This document shows positions 27,368 to 36,030 of a DNA stretch of 64,000 nucleotides, in pieces. The first letter of the stretch is position 1. Every line of letters begins with the position of its first letter. The position numbers and the translations under genes were made by a program. The stretch comes from an uncultured Bacteroides sp. (GTDB lineage Bacteria > Bacteroidota > Bacteroidia > Cytophagales > Cyclobacteriaceae), in the NCBI GenBank assembly GCA_902168185.1, contig CABHOV010000029.1:62001-126000 (forward strand). Direction: 5' to 3'. Under the pieces are notes generated by a model. The model ran no database searches. It worked only from the letters and a program-made list of their open reading frames with translations, and was not told the DNA's origin.

Positions 27368-27775
27368 ATGAAGAGATTCCTCGATACCTGGGACATTAAT
27401 AACCGTATCAATTTACTGCTGCTTGATTCTTTTACGGAAGAGCAATTCCGAAAATTACTTTCCGGACACCGAAAAGCAGATCTCACCAAACACTTCGTTC
27501 ACATTTATAATACGCGGCTGTTGTGGCTTGAGCAGAATGATCCGGCACTGGCCAATGGGTTTGAAAAACTGAACGACCACGGCTTGGAAAAGGAAACACT
27601 AAAAGAGGGGCTAGGAAAAACCAGTGATGCAATCACACAGTTAATTCAAAAGACCATGCGTGAAGGGAAAGTCAAGAGCTTCAGCACGCCGTATGAATTT
27701 CTGGTGTTCATGATCTCACACGAAGCACAGTGCAGGAATAAAATTGTGATGACATCAATTTCAATTATGAATTAA
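27368..27775 (+). CDS. DinB-like four-helix protein, putative metal-dependent enzyme
   Basis: A 135-residue cytoplasmic protein. The opening MKRFLDTWDINNRINLLLLD followed by EEQFRKLLSG and the motif FVHIYNTRLLWLE fits the DinB/DUF664 four-helix-bundle superfamily, whose members use three histidines to bind a metal and act as thiol transferases or have unknown roles. A histidine in the second helix (HFVHIYN) and one in the last helix (ISHEAQCRNKI) are in the right places; the first-helix histidine is replaced by Asn (INNRIN), so metal binding may be altered. I chose the ATG at 27368 because the family begins at this helix; earlier in-frame ATGs at 27275 and 27311 lie in the terminator of the SusD gene. 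Confidence 0.65.
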   Translation: MKRFLDTWDINNRINLLLLDSFTEEQFRKLLSGHRKADLTKHFVHIYNTRLLWLEQNDPALANGFEKLNDHGLEKETLKEGLGKTSDAITQLIQKTMREGKVKSFSTPYEFLVFMISHEAQCRNKIVMTSISIMN

Positions 27776-27946
27776 AGGACGATCGTTCGCGATGCAGGTG
27801 TGCTGGCAAACAGACTTAACCTGTAATTTCAATGGCGAAGGGCTCTATTTCGGAATGCTAAAGCTACATTTCGAAGCTATAGTATATCTTTTTCCAAGCG
27901 GGATGGGTGATTTTTGAATAAATAAACAAACAAAACCCCGTTCTCT

Positions 27947-28429
27947 ATGAAAGCCCATGTAAACCCCCACATTTTTAAAGATCCGGATGGCATTGCCTGC
28001 GTCCGGTTTGAATTGTCACAACAACATCCGGCCATTATCGGAGGGCTCTCTTTCTTTAATTCGGGAAATATAGCGTTGCATGTTAAAGAACAACTCCCGG
28101 ACCATGTCCTCTGGTTTGGTCTGGGGTTTATGATTTCCCTGGAGCTTTCCCGTGATATGACATCGATCCAGGTTATCCCGGCAAGGCAAATGCCCGGTAT
28201 CGATCAGCACGAGATTTTACCGGCTGAAGTATTTTCTGAATTGGAATATATATGTTCCGAGGCCAAGAAGTTTTTTATTGATACAGCATCTGGTTATTGG
28301 AACAGCCCCGTGCAGGATTGCTGCATTCGTCATGGCAATGTCCAATGGCATTCAAAATCATTGTCTCTTGGGTTTGACCAGCTAGTAGACCTCGCCCTCG
28401 AAAAACAATATACCGCCCGATGTGCATAA
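27947..28429 (+). CDS. Protein of unknown function upstream of an ECF sigma factor
   Basis: A 160-residue protein without signal peptide or membrane helix. It has a mixed alpha/beta look with several aromatic residues (DHVLWFGLGFMISLEL) and a Cys pair DCCIRHGNVQWH near residue 125. I do not recognise a family. It ends 12 bases before the ECF sigma factor in the same direction, so the two are one operon; a role in controlling or sensing for that sigma factor is possible but is inference from position. It does not look like a classical anti-sigma factor. Confidence 0.6.
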   Translation: MKAHVNPHIFKDPDGIACVRFELSQQHPAIIGGLSFFNSGNIALHVKEQLPDHVLWFGLGFMISLELSRDMTSIQVIPARQMPGIDQHEILPAEVFSELEYICSEAKKFFIDTASGYWNSPVQDCCIRHGNVQWHSKSLSLGFDQLVDLALEKQYTARCA

Positions 28430-28441
28430 CCCTACCGTTGT

Positions 28442-29176
28442 ATGAAGCCCGGATTATACCAGTATACCGATGATCAGTTGGTAACAGAGGCGAAAGCCGG
28501 AAACAACGCTGCCGCGGAAATTCTTTTTGTGCGACACAAGACTTTTGTGTCGCGACTCGTGAAGCAATTCGGAGGCACTGCTGAAGAAATTAAAGACACC
28601 ACGCAGGATATATTTATTCGCGTGTGGGAACACCTTCATGGATTTGAACAGCAGAGCTCTTTTACAACGTGGCTCTATAGAATTACGGTGAATCATGTTT
28701 TACAATCGAAACGTAAAGAGAAATCGCAGCAGCGACAAATAACATCAGGCCTGTGGCTGGAAGAAGAAGACTCCGAAGATTCAATGCTTCCGGAAAACTT
28801 TCTGACAGATTATTTCTCTGGCGCATTGCTTTGCCTGAGCGAAGAGCAACGCATCGCTTTGGTACTCGCCGATATATTCCGGATGGATCACGTGCAAGCA
28901 TCCTATATACTGAAGATTACACCGGATGCTTATCGAAAGCGATTATCACGTTCACGGAAAGATCTGCGAAACTGGATTTCAAAAAAATGTAGTCTGCTTA
29001 CACCGGGAAATACCTGTCAATGTCCAAAAAAGAAACAATGCTTTATTGATGAAGGCAAGGTTAACGAACGTACCGGTAAATTTGAACGTGACTATATCCG
29101 TAAAGTCCAAACCTATATAGCAGCCCATTTAGAGCAGACCGGTACTGCGGGTTTTATTAATTTTCAAATACATTAA
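28442..29176 (+). CDS. ECF RNA polymerase sigma factor with cysteine-containing C-terminal extension
   Basis: A 244-residue protein. Region 2 is seen in DTTQDIFIRVWEHLHGFEQ and SFTTWLYRITVNHVLQSKRK (about residues 58-95), region 4 in LCLSEEQRIALVLADIFRMD and ASYILKITPDAYRKRLSRSRK (about 135-178). After region 4 there is a 60-residue extension containing CSLLTPGNTCQCPKKKQCF, with four cysteines, similar to Cys-rich tails seen in some ECF groups and possibly a metal or redox site. No anti-sigma factor gene is adjacent. Its last 20 bases overlap the 3' end of the convergent TPR-LytTR gene. Confidence 0.88.
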   Translation: MKPGLYQYTDDQLVTEAKAGNNAAAEILFVRHKTFVSRLVKQFGGTAEEIKDTTQDIFIRVWEHLHGFEQQSSFTTWLYRITVNHVLQSKRKEKSQQRQITSGLWLEEEDSEDSMLPENFLTDYFSGALLCLSEEQRIALVLADIFRMDHVQASYILKITPDAYRKRLSRSRKDLRNWISKKCSLLTPGNTCQCPKKKQCFIDEGKVNERTGKFERDYIRKVQTYIAAHLEQTGTAGFINFQIH

Positions 29177-30884
29177 ACGTTTCTTTCATTTCGCGTAGCC
29201 GGTTTCGTGAAATTGTGAATTCTGATTTCCGTGGATCGCGCATCCGGATAATATATTTATGATTCTCCCAAAAAGAATAATTACTCATCTGTGACGTGTT
29301 GATGATCACCGAGCGATTAATCCTGAAGAACTTTGTTTTTGGAAGAGAATCTTCCAAATCAGTCATATTCTGGCGCACACGATAATTCCCTTTTTCAGTA
29401 AAGGCATGGTATGATTTTCCCTCTTTCTGAAACCACTGGACATCATCTAGGTTGATGAGCTTCATGCCTTGTCCGTTGATTACTTCCAGGTGTACTGCTG
29501 GCTTTGGCATAGCCATGCCGTTGTCCGATGTCATAGCTTGAAAATTTTCGGACACAGGATTATTACCAGAAGCTATATCCTGCACGTTGTCCGATATTGT
29601 ATCCTGCCCATCATCAGGCGCTATATATTCTTGCACAGTGTGTGCAGTGGTATCGTTCATAATCATTTCGGCGATAGTAGGCGAATGGTGTTGATGTTTT
29701 CGCTTGCGATAAAATATAAGTCCCAACGAGGCGCTTCCCACCAATACCAGACTTAACCAAGGCCAGTATGCTACAGGTGCAGGCGTAGATGCTTGTATGG
29801 TCTTTTCTTTTAGATCTGCCAGGTCTGTAGCTGCTTTACGCTCAACATTGGCAATGGAGTCTTTGAACGATGAACACTTCTGCTGGTAGACCAGAGCTTC
29901 TTTTAATTCTCCCATCTTTTCATGCAGTATACTTAGCTGATGGTATATTTCTCCTTTAATGTGCGAAAGGTGATACTTATCCGCGAGGGTATTAGCTTCT
30001 AATGCAAAGTTCTTCGCTTCACTTAGTTTGTGTGTATGCTCACATTCATACGCCATATACTGCAAGGCGCTAATGTAGTTTACATGGAATGAATACTTTT
30101 TTGAAATTGCCATCGATTCGCGCAGATATACTTCTGCCTGATCATGCGCACCGTTCTGGCAATTCGCACCGGCAAGTCCCAACAGCACCGTAGCTATACT
30201 CTTGCGGTTTTCGAGAATCCGTTCTATTTGCAGACTCTTCTGGTAATATTCTATACTCGCACGAAAATCCTTTTTGTGATCCAGCACGGTGGCGATGTTG
30301 TTTAAGCTGACGCTCATGCGGGGAAGATCATTATGCTTCTGCTGGATTTCGTATGCTGAGCGATACAGCGTGAGTGCTTCGTCCAGGTTTCCGGTTCTGA
30401 GTTTGAGCGATCCGATATTGGTGAGCACATTCGCGAGGTTGACCGAATCATGTTCCAGGTAAGATTTCGCTTTATTCAAATAATAAGACGACCACGTGAC
30501 GTGATTCAGATTGAATAAATAAACAGTACCCATAGCGTTGTATGTACGTCCGATGCGAGTGGAGTCGTTGAGTGTCTCAAACAACTGAAGGGCATGCCTG
30601 TACTCGCGAAGCGATCGCTGCGGGTCGTTAAGCTCTTTATATACCATACCCAACATGAGAGAAGATTTTCCTTCCAGGAGGATATCATTCTCTTCGGTTG
30701 CATAGCGAAACGCACGCTCGGCAAGTTTACGCGCCTGATCCGGGTATGTTCTGTAAATTTTCAACGAGAATTCCAACAACACGTTGATGGAGTCTCTTCG
30801 CGGCAGTGGATCGGGAGATTGTGCAGAAAGAATATTGACAGATACAACGCACAGGGTAAGGGCCAGCAGTAACATTTTTTTCAT
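29157..30884 (-). CDS. Membrane-anchored TPR-LytTR transcriptional regulator
   Basis: A 575-residue protein. It starts with a signal or anchor sequence (MLLLALTLCVVSVNILSAQ), then about seven tetratricopeptide repeats (roughly residues 30-350, for example NDPQRSLREYRHALQLFETL and GNLDEALTLYRSAYEI), a transmembrane helix (WPWLSLVLVGSASLGLIFY, near 380), and a C-terminal LytTR DNA-binding domain (FQKEGKSYHAFTEKGNYRVR, KTKFFRINRSVIINTSQM). The layout puts TPRs in the periplasm and the DNA-binding part in the cytoplasm, a one-component signalling design common in Bacteroidota. ATG 30884 is preferred to a GTG at 30893. Its end overlaps the ECF sigma gene by 20 bases. Confidence 0.9.
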   Translation of the reverse strand: MKKMLLLALTLCVVSVNILSAQSPDPLPRRDSINVLLEFSLKIYRTYPDQARKLAERAFRYATEENDILLEGKSSLMLGMVYKELNDPQRSLREYRHALQLFETLNDSTRIGRTYNAMGTVYLFNLNHVTWSSYYLNKAKSYLEHDSVNLANVLTNIGSLKLRTGNLDEALTLYRSAYEIQQKHNDLPRMSVSLNNIATVLDHKKDFRASIEYYQKSLQIERILENRKSIATVLLGLAGANCQNGAHDQAEVYLRESMAISKKYSFHVNYISALQYMAYECEHTHKLSEAKNFALEANTLADKYHLSHIKGEIYHQLSILHEKMGELKEALVYQQKCSSFKDSIANVERKAATDLADLKEKTIQASTPAPVAYWPWLSLVLVGSASLGLIFYRKRKHQHHSPTIAEMIMNDTTAHTVQEYIAPDDGQDTISDNVQDIASGNNPVSENFQAMTSDNGMAMPKPAVHLEVINGQGMKLINLDDVQWFQKEGKSYHAFTEKGNYRVRQNMTDLEDSLPKTKFFRINRSVIINTSQMSNYSFWENHKYIIRMRDPRKSEFTISRNRLREMKETFNVFEN

Positions 30885-31263
30885 ACGCCACACGGTTTAG
30901 TTATCAAATGCACAATATTCTGATATCCAAAAACTCTATTCCAATACCGGACAACGATGGTTGGCTGCCAGAATATTCGCGCTTTAAATCTTAGAAACGA
31001 TTTTTGTGCAAAAGGTTTGAAACCGGACGATAAAATTTATCATCGATGCAAAAAAAGATTGCGATAGCGGAAGCTGATTACCGTTAAAAAAAAATCTCTA
31101 CAAAGACCCTCTCTCTTTAATGTTTAGGTTGGTTATAAGGATTGCCCGAAAGAGTAATCCTTTTTTTGTTTTGTATTTCCGTAACACCGGTCTGCGAAAA
31201 GATGACGAGGCGTGTAATCTCACCGTAAATTTTATATCTTTCTATGGTTCATGGTGGATACTT
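30885..31263. other. Divergent promoter region between TPR-LytTR gene and multi-PAS kinase
   Basis: About 380 bases without a supported gene. On the minus strand TTTTTGG and TGCATTTG (one mismatch from TAnnTTTG) lie about 16 bases apart some 20 bases before the TPR-LytTR start and may be its promoter. The frame of the kinase is open back to 31120 but those residues look non-coding (Phe/Arg-rich, no family match). Confidence 0.35.
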
Positions 31264-34200
31264 ATGGAAGAACGTAACGTTGTACGCTGGTCTCGTTTAT
31301 TATCTGCAGCCGTGTTGGTGATCGCTGTGCTCACATTGGCAGGATGGCAATTTGATGTCGAGTTCTTCAAGCGACCGTTGCCCGGCACCATGCCGATGAA
31401 TCCGTTCACAGCAGTTTTGTTCATCCTTACCGTATGTGCATTTATACTCACCGTATCCGATCATCAGACGCATTCAAAACGAAATTTTATACTTGGGCTC
31501 ACGGGCATCATAGCCGCTGTTTCAACCTATAAAATTATACAGGTTGTTTTCGATCTGAATTTCATGCTCGACACCACATTGTATACAGACAAGCTGGCGA
31601 TCGATCGTGATGAAAATAAGTTGAATCGCATGCCGCTTGTAACGGCGATCAATTTTCTATTGATCGTGCTATCATTACTTCACCTTTTTTCGAGGAAGAA
31701 CAAGTACGTTATTTTTGCACAGCGCTGCGCCTTGCTTGTTATGCTCAGTGGTTTGTTTTTCCTGCTCGGCTATATATACCGCGTGCCTGAGTTTTTCTCG
31801 TCTGAATATTATTTCCCGATGGCTGCACATACAGCGGTCGGTTTTCTTTTTCTGTCTATTGCATTCCTGTTCGCGAATCCGAAAAAAGGGTTGATGAAGC
31901 AGCTTACAAGTTCATATGCAGGCAGTGTCATTGCGCGTATACTGATACCGCTGGTCATTATACTGCCGGTGCTGATAGGCTATATCCGCTTGTGGGGACA
32001 TTGGTATGGTATACTTTCAACTGAGCTTGGTGTTACCAGCATCGTACTGAGCTTTATCATCATCTTTGTGCTACTTATTATATTCAATACAAACTCGTTG
32101 AATAAAAAAGATGTACAACAAAAGGAAGATGCATGGCATCTTCAATACTATAACACACAGTTGCACGATGCCAATCACGAAGTCGCGTCAGCAAATGAAG
32201 AGTTACGTGCAGCGCTTGAAGAGCTCACCACTACCAATGAAGAACTGATCACCTCAAACGAAAACCTGGCAGAGCTGAATGATAAACTGGAGATAGCAAA
32301 AGAAACGATTCGTCAGCAAGCGGCAGAGATCATTCAGCGAAAGGATGATCAACTCAGTGAGTACCGAAGGAATATAGATATAATTTTTACCAATACGCAG
32401 GAGGGAATGTTGCTGCTGGATGCAAACAGCACCGTTATACTTTTTAACAAGACGTTTGAAGCATTTATATATAGTGTGGCAGGAATTCAACCAAAAGTAG
32501 GAATGCTGTTGTCGGATGTGGTGGTGAAAGAACGGAGGGATGCAGCGCATCTCCTTTATACCAAAGCTTTGCAAGGTGAAGCAGTTGCCGCAGAAGCATA
32601 CTTCAACGCAGCGGGTAAAGAGCTTGTTCACCTACTTCGCTATGAACCGGTGCATCAGTTTGGCAAGGTGACACACGTCATCATCATGTCCATGGATATC
32701 ACGGAGAAAAAAAATCGTGAGAAAGCGATCTTGCAATCCGAAGCTAACCTGAAGGCAATCTTTGATAACACACCCGATGCATTTATACTTCTGGCAAACG
32801 ACCGGAAGATCATTGCCTATAATAAAGCGTATCTTCATCGGTTCATGCTACACTTTGATACAGAACCCGAGATCGGTACAGATATAGTTCGCTATATCCC
32901 GGAAAGCCGGAAAGAATCTTTTCAGGCAATGCTTGAAAGGACAAGTCAGGGTGCTACCGTGCTATATGAAGTAGAATCGTTTGTGAATGAGAAACCGCTT
33001 TGGTCTTCCGTCATGATCACACGGGTTAAGAATGAATCCGATGAAATGGTAGGCTATTGTCTCAACATCCGCGATACAACCGAAATTAAAAATGCTGAAG
33101 TTGCTTTGCGCGAACGCGAAGAGAAGTTCCGCGCGCTGGTTGAATATAGCGATGATGTATTTTGCCTGGTCGACTTGAATGGAGCTATACATTATGCAAG
33201 TCCGAGTTTGACTCGGAAACTCGGGTATACCTCGAAAGATCTGCAGACTTTACAAGGTCATGATCTTATTCACCCGGATGATTTGGAACAATATACCCGC
33301 GACTGGCAGGACATTGTTCAAAACCAGGGGAAACTCATTGCAATCACCTGTCGCGCGCGACATAAAGATGGTCACTGGCTTTGGATGCAAGGCACCTCTA
33401 TCAACCTTACACATATACCCAGTGTGAAGGGTATTGTTGCAACCTATCGCGACATCAGTCCACAGAAAGAATACGAGAATAAAATTACCAGTATTGCAAA
33501 AGAACTGTCAGTGCTGATTGAGACTTCGAACGTTCCTATTTTCGGGCTTGATGAAAATGGAGCCATCAATGAATGGAATGATGTTACTGCGCAGGTTATG
33601 CAGTTAAGTAAGTCAGATGCACTAGGAAAAAAGTGGATAGAAGAATTTATAGAAGAGCCCTATCAGGAAACGGTGTCTCATCTTTTCGCCCGTGCTATAC
33701 GCGGCCATGCCCTGAATAATTTTGAACTGCCGGTGTTAACGCGCAATGGAGAGTCGATCATTCTGCTGTTAAGCGCATCACCACGCTACAATGCAGAAGA
33801 ACAGATCAAAGGAATTATTATAGTGGCACAGAATATAACGGAGCTTATCGATTACCGGAAGGGTCTTGAAAAAATGGTGCAGGACCGCACGCGTGAATTG
33901 AATGATGCATTGCAAAAGGAAAAAGAACTTGCCGAGTTGAAGACGAAATTTGTGTCGATGGCTTCGCATGAATTCAGAACACCGCTTTCAACGATCTCGC
34001 TCGCTACCGGTTTTATCAGGCGCTATAAAACTAAAATTCCTCCCGAGGACATTGATAAGAAACTGGACGATATCGTGCGCCAGGTAGAGCACATGAATTA
34101 CCTGTTGGAAGATGTACTTACCGTTGGTAAAGCTGAGTCGGGCAAAGTGATGGTGGGCGTTATGCCTATCGAAGTAAATGTTTTCTTTGACAGTATATCA

Positions 34201-34635
34201 ACCGAAGTATATCAGAGTACCGGGAAGACACATCGAATCCGATTGGACATTGCGTGCGATCAGCAAGTTATCGCCAGCGATCCGCGGATGCTCCGGATCA
34301 TCGTGGTAAACCTGCTTACAAATGCAATCAAATTTTCTCCCGGGAAAAATTCTGTTTGGTTAAACGTTGCTTGCAGTAATAATACGTTGCAGTTGAAAGT
34401 AAAGGATCAGGGCCTTGGTATACCGGAAGACGATATGGAGAAGCTCTTTCATTCTTTTCACCGCGCATCGAATGCAAGCACAATACAAGGTACCGGTCTT
34501 GGATTGTCGATTGTGAGAAAAACGGTAGATTTACTGGGAGGATTTATTCAGGTTGAAAGTAAATTAAATGAAGGCACAACCTTCACAATATCCATACCTA
34601 TAGATGGAAGGCAAGAAAATATTAGTAGTGGATGA
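31264..34635 (+). CDS. Membrane-bound multi-PAS sensor histidine kinase
   Basis: A 1123-residue protein from the ATG at 31264 (an earlier ATG at 31120 is less likely). Residues 1-285 contain about seven hydrophobic helices, a membrane sensor of the MASE type. A coiled coil rich in EELRAALEELTTTNEEL follows (about 300-355), then four PAS domains (about 365-860; motifs IFTNTQEGMLLLDAN, IFDNTPDAFILLA, LVEYSDDVFCLVDLNG, IETSNVPIFGLDENG). The kinase core has H902 in MASHEFRTPLST, N box LLTNAIKFS, G1 KDQGLGIPEDD and G2 [11 protein letters not shown]. The ligand is unknown. The receiver protein gene starts 32 bases before its stop, so the two are translationally linked and very likely partners. Confidence 0.92.
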   Translation: MEERNVVRWSRLLSAAVLVIAVLTLAGWQFDVEFFKRPLPGTMPMNPFTAVLFILTVCAFILTVSDHQTHSKRNFILGLTGIIAAVSTYKIIQVVFDLNFMLDTTLYTDKLAIDRDENKLNRMPLVTAINFLLIVLSLLHLFSRKNKYVIFAQRCALLVMLSGLFFLLGYIYRVPEFFSSEYYFPMAAHTAVGFLFLSIAFLFANPKKGLMKQLTSSYAGSVIARILIPLVIILPVLIGYIRLWGHWYGILSTELGVTSIVLSFIIIFVLLIIFNTNSLNKKDVQQKEDAWHLQYYNTQLHDANHEVASANEELRAALEELTTTNEELITSNENLAELNDKLEIAKETIRQQAAEIIQRKDDQLSEYRRNIDIIFTNTQEGMLLLDANSTVILFNKTFEAFIYSVAGIQPKVGMLLSDVVVKERRDAAHLLYTKALQGEAVAAEAYFNAAGKELVHLLRYEPVHQFGKVTHVIIMSMDITEKKNREKAILQSEANLKAIFDNTPDAFILLANDRKIIAYNKAYLHRFMLHFDTEPEIGTDIVRYIPESRKESFQAMLERTSQGATVLYEVESFVNEKPLWSSVMITRVKNESDEMVGYCLNIRDTTEIKNAEVALREREEKFRALVEYSDDVFCLVDLNGAIHYASPSLTRKLGYTSKDLQTLQGHDLIHPDDLEQYTRDWQDIVQNQGKLIAITCRARHKDGHWLWMQGTSINLTHIPSVKGIVATYRDISPQKEYENKITSIAKELSVLIETSNVPIFGLDENGAINEWNDVTAQVMQLSKSDALGKKWIEEFIEEPYQETVSHLFARAIRGHALNNFELPVLTRNGESIILLLSASPRYNAEEQIKGIIIVAQNITELIDYRKGLEKMVQDRTRELNDALQKEKELAELKTKFVSMASHEFRTPLSTISLATGFIRRYKTKIPPEDIDKKLDDIVRQVEHMNYLLEDVLTVGKAESGKVMVGVMPIEVNVFFDSISTEVYQSTGKTHRIRLDIACDQQVIASDPRMLRIIVVNLLTNAIKFSPGKNSVWLNVACSNNTLQLKVKDQGLGIPEDDMEKLFHSFHRASNASTIQGTGLGLSIVRKTVDLLGGFIQVESKLNEGTTFTISIPIDGRQENISSG

Positions 34636-34978
34636 TACCGCTGACCTGCTGAAAAATATAGTGCAGGTATTGGTGATGGAGGGATATGAAACGACAGCTG
34701 CCGTGAATGGACAGGATGCGGTGAACAAGGTTATGGAATCTATCCCAGACCTGGTGATCACAGATTTGCTGATGCCGGTAATGGACGGATATACTTTGAT
34801 TGAAACATTAAAATCAAATGCAGCGTGGCAACATATACCGATCATTGTATTTTCAGCCAAGCCCGAGCAGGAAAGTAAAGACAGAGTATTGGCATTGGGA
34901 GCAGTGAAGTTTATTCGTAAACCTGGAACAATCGAAATGATTCTGGATGGTATAAACGAAGTGCTTTCAGGGGGGTAA
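34604..34978 (+). CDS. Single-domain response regulator (CheY-like)
   Basis: A 124-residue receiver with no output domain: acidic pair in VVDDT, phospho-acceptor D54 in VITDLLMPVMDG, and K106 in FIRKPG. It overlaps the end of the multi-PAS kinase by 32 bases in a different frame, which fixes them as one operon. It probably acts as a phosphate shuttle or sink for that kinase, or passes phosphate to the LuxR-type regulator 100 bases downstream. Confidence 0.93.
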   Translation: MEGKKILVVDDTADLLKNIVQVLVMEGYETTAAVNGQDAVNKVMESIPDLVITDLLMPVMDGYTLIETLKSNAAWQHIPIIVFSAKPEQESKDRVLALGAVKFIRKPGTIEMILDGINEVLSGG

Positions 34979-35077
34979 GCACAAACTATATTTATATATT
35001 GTAACACAGGTTTGTGTACTGGATATAAGTATCAACCTGTATATATTTCATTCTGAAATTTAAACGTATCAACGTAG

Positions 35078-35737
35078 ATGATAAAAGTAGCGATAGCAGA
35101 TGATCATGGACTCATGCGAGAAGGGATAGCTTCCATGCTTGAAAATGTACCGGATATAACTGTGGTGGGTACTGTGCAGGGTGGGGAAGAGGCTGTTAAT
35201 CTCACCAACAAAATTCAGCCGGATGTTTTTTTAATGGATATAAAAATGCGCGGTATGACCGGTATTGAAGCTGCGCGATGGATCACCGATATCAATCCCA
35301 ACATTCGTATTATCCTCATTTCTGCTGAAGCGAATAAAGAATTTATAGCGGCAGGAATCAAGGCTGGTATCGCAGGCTATGTTTTGAAAGATATAGATAA
35401 AGAAGCATTGATAAACGCGATCCGCACCGTGATAAAAGGGGAGCGTTATTTTAGTCCCGATGTTATGACAATCGTCTTTCAGGATTTTTATGCGCAGGAG
35501 AAAGTCGAGAAGATTCCGGGAGCACGCGAAATAAAAACAGATCTTACAAAACGTGAACTTGAAGTGCTAACGTTAATCGCGCATGGTAAAAGTTTGAAGC
35601 AGATTGCTGATGAGCTTTTTATCAATATAAAAACGGTGGAGACGCATAAGCTTAATATACAAGGCAAACTCAACCTCACCAACACAGCACAACTTGTTCG
35701 CTATGCTATCGAGAACAAGATCATCAATCTTGGATAG
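35078..35737 (+). CDS. NarL/FixJ-type response regulator with LuxR DNA-binding domain
   Basis: A 219-residue transcription factor. The receiver domain (1-120) has D8/D9 in IADDHG and phospho-acceptor D54 in FLMDIKMRGM; the C-terminal LuxR helix-turn-helix (about 150-215) shows LTKRELEVLTLIAHGKSLK and INIKTVETHKLNIQGKL. It follows the kinase-receiver pair by about 100 bases and is likely the DNA-binding output of that system. A hairpin lies just after its stop. Confidence 0.93.
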   Translation: MIKVAIADDHGLMREGIASMLENVPDITVVGTVQGGEEAVNLTNKIQPDVFLMDIKMRGMTGIEAARWITDINPNIRIILISAEANKEFIAAGIKAGIAGYVLKDIDKEALINAIRTVIKGERYFSPDVMTIVFQDFYAQEKVEKIPGAREIKTDLTKRELEVLTLIAHGKSLKQIADELFINIKTVETHKLNIQGKLNLTNTAQLVRYAIENKIINLG

Positions 35738-35760
35738 ACAGCTTTTTCAAAAAATCGGAT

Positions 35761-35786
35761 TGCTGTAAAAAATGATTTTTACAGCA
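35761..35786 (+). terminator. Hairpin after the NarL-type regulator
   Basis: A perfect 11-bp inverted repeat TGCTGTAAAAA/TTTTTACAGCA around the loop ATGA. The T run is inside the stem rather than after it, so termination strength is uncertain. Confidence 0.5.
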
Positions 35787-35843
35787 CTGACGTGCATTTT
35801 AGAAAGCCGACTTGTGCAGTAAACTAATATTCAAAGTTAAAGA

Positions 35844-36000
35844 CTAAGGGAAGCCCTTAGAGAAATCTAATCCTCACCCTTAGATTCGAAAGAATAAATC
35901 CGATCTATACTATAAATCCCGCACTGGTCTGTGCGGGTCTAATCCTCTCCCTGATTTTTTAAAATCCTCTTTTTGCTAAAGGTTTACTCCTGCATCAGGG
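35844..36000 (+). promoter_or_regulatory. Structured leader upstream of the degenerate kinase
   Basis: This stretch holds a perfect hairpin CTAAGGG-AAG-CCCTTAG (35844-35860), a second CCCTTAG copy (35877-35883) that could replace the first as partner, a hairpin CCCGCAC/GTGCGGG (35918-35937), and a pair CCCTGAT (35949-35955) and ATCAGGG (35994-36000). The phrase TCTAATCCTC occurs twice. The two possible partners for CTAAGGG suggest alternative RNA folds, but no known riboswitch class is recognised. Confidence 0.35.
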
Positions 36001-36030
36001 CGAATCTTTGTAACATCAATTCGGGTATAC

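Noticed and set aside
31120-31263. 48-codon extension of the multi-PAS kinase
   Set aside because: No hydrophobic or family-like content before MEERNVV; the first membrane helix begins just after the ATG at 31264.
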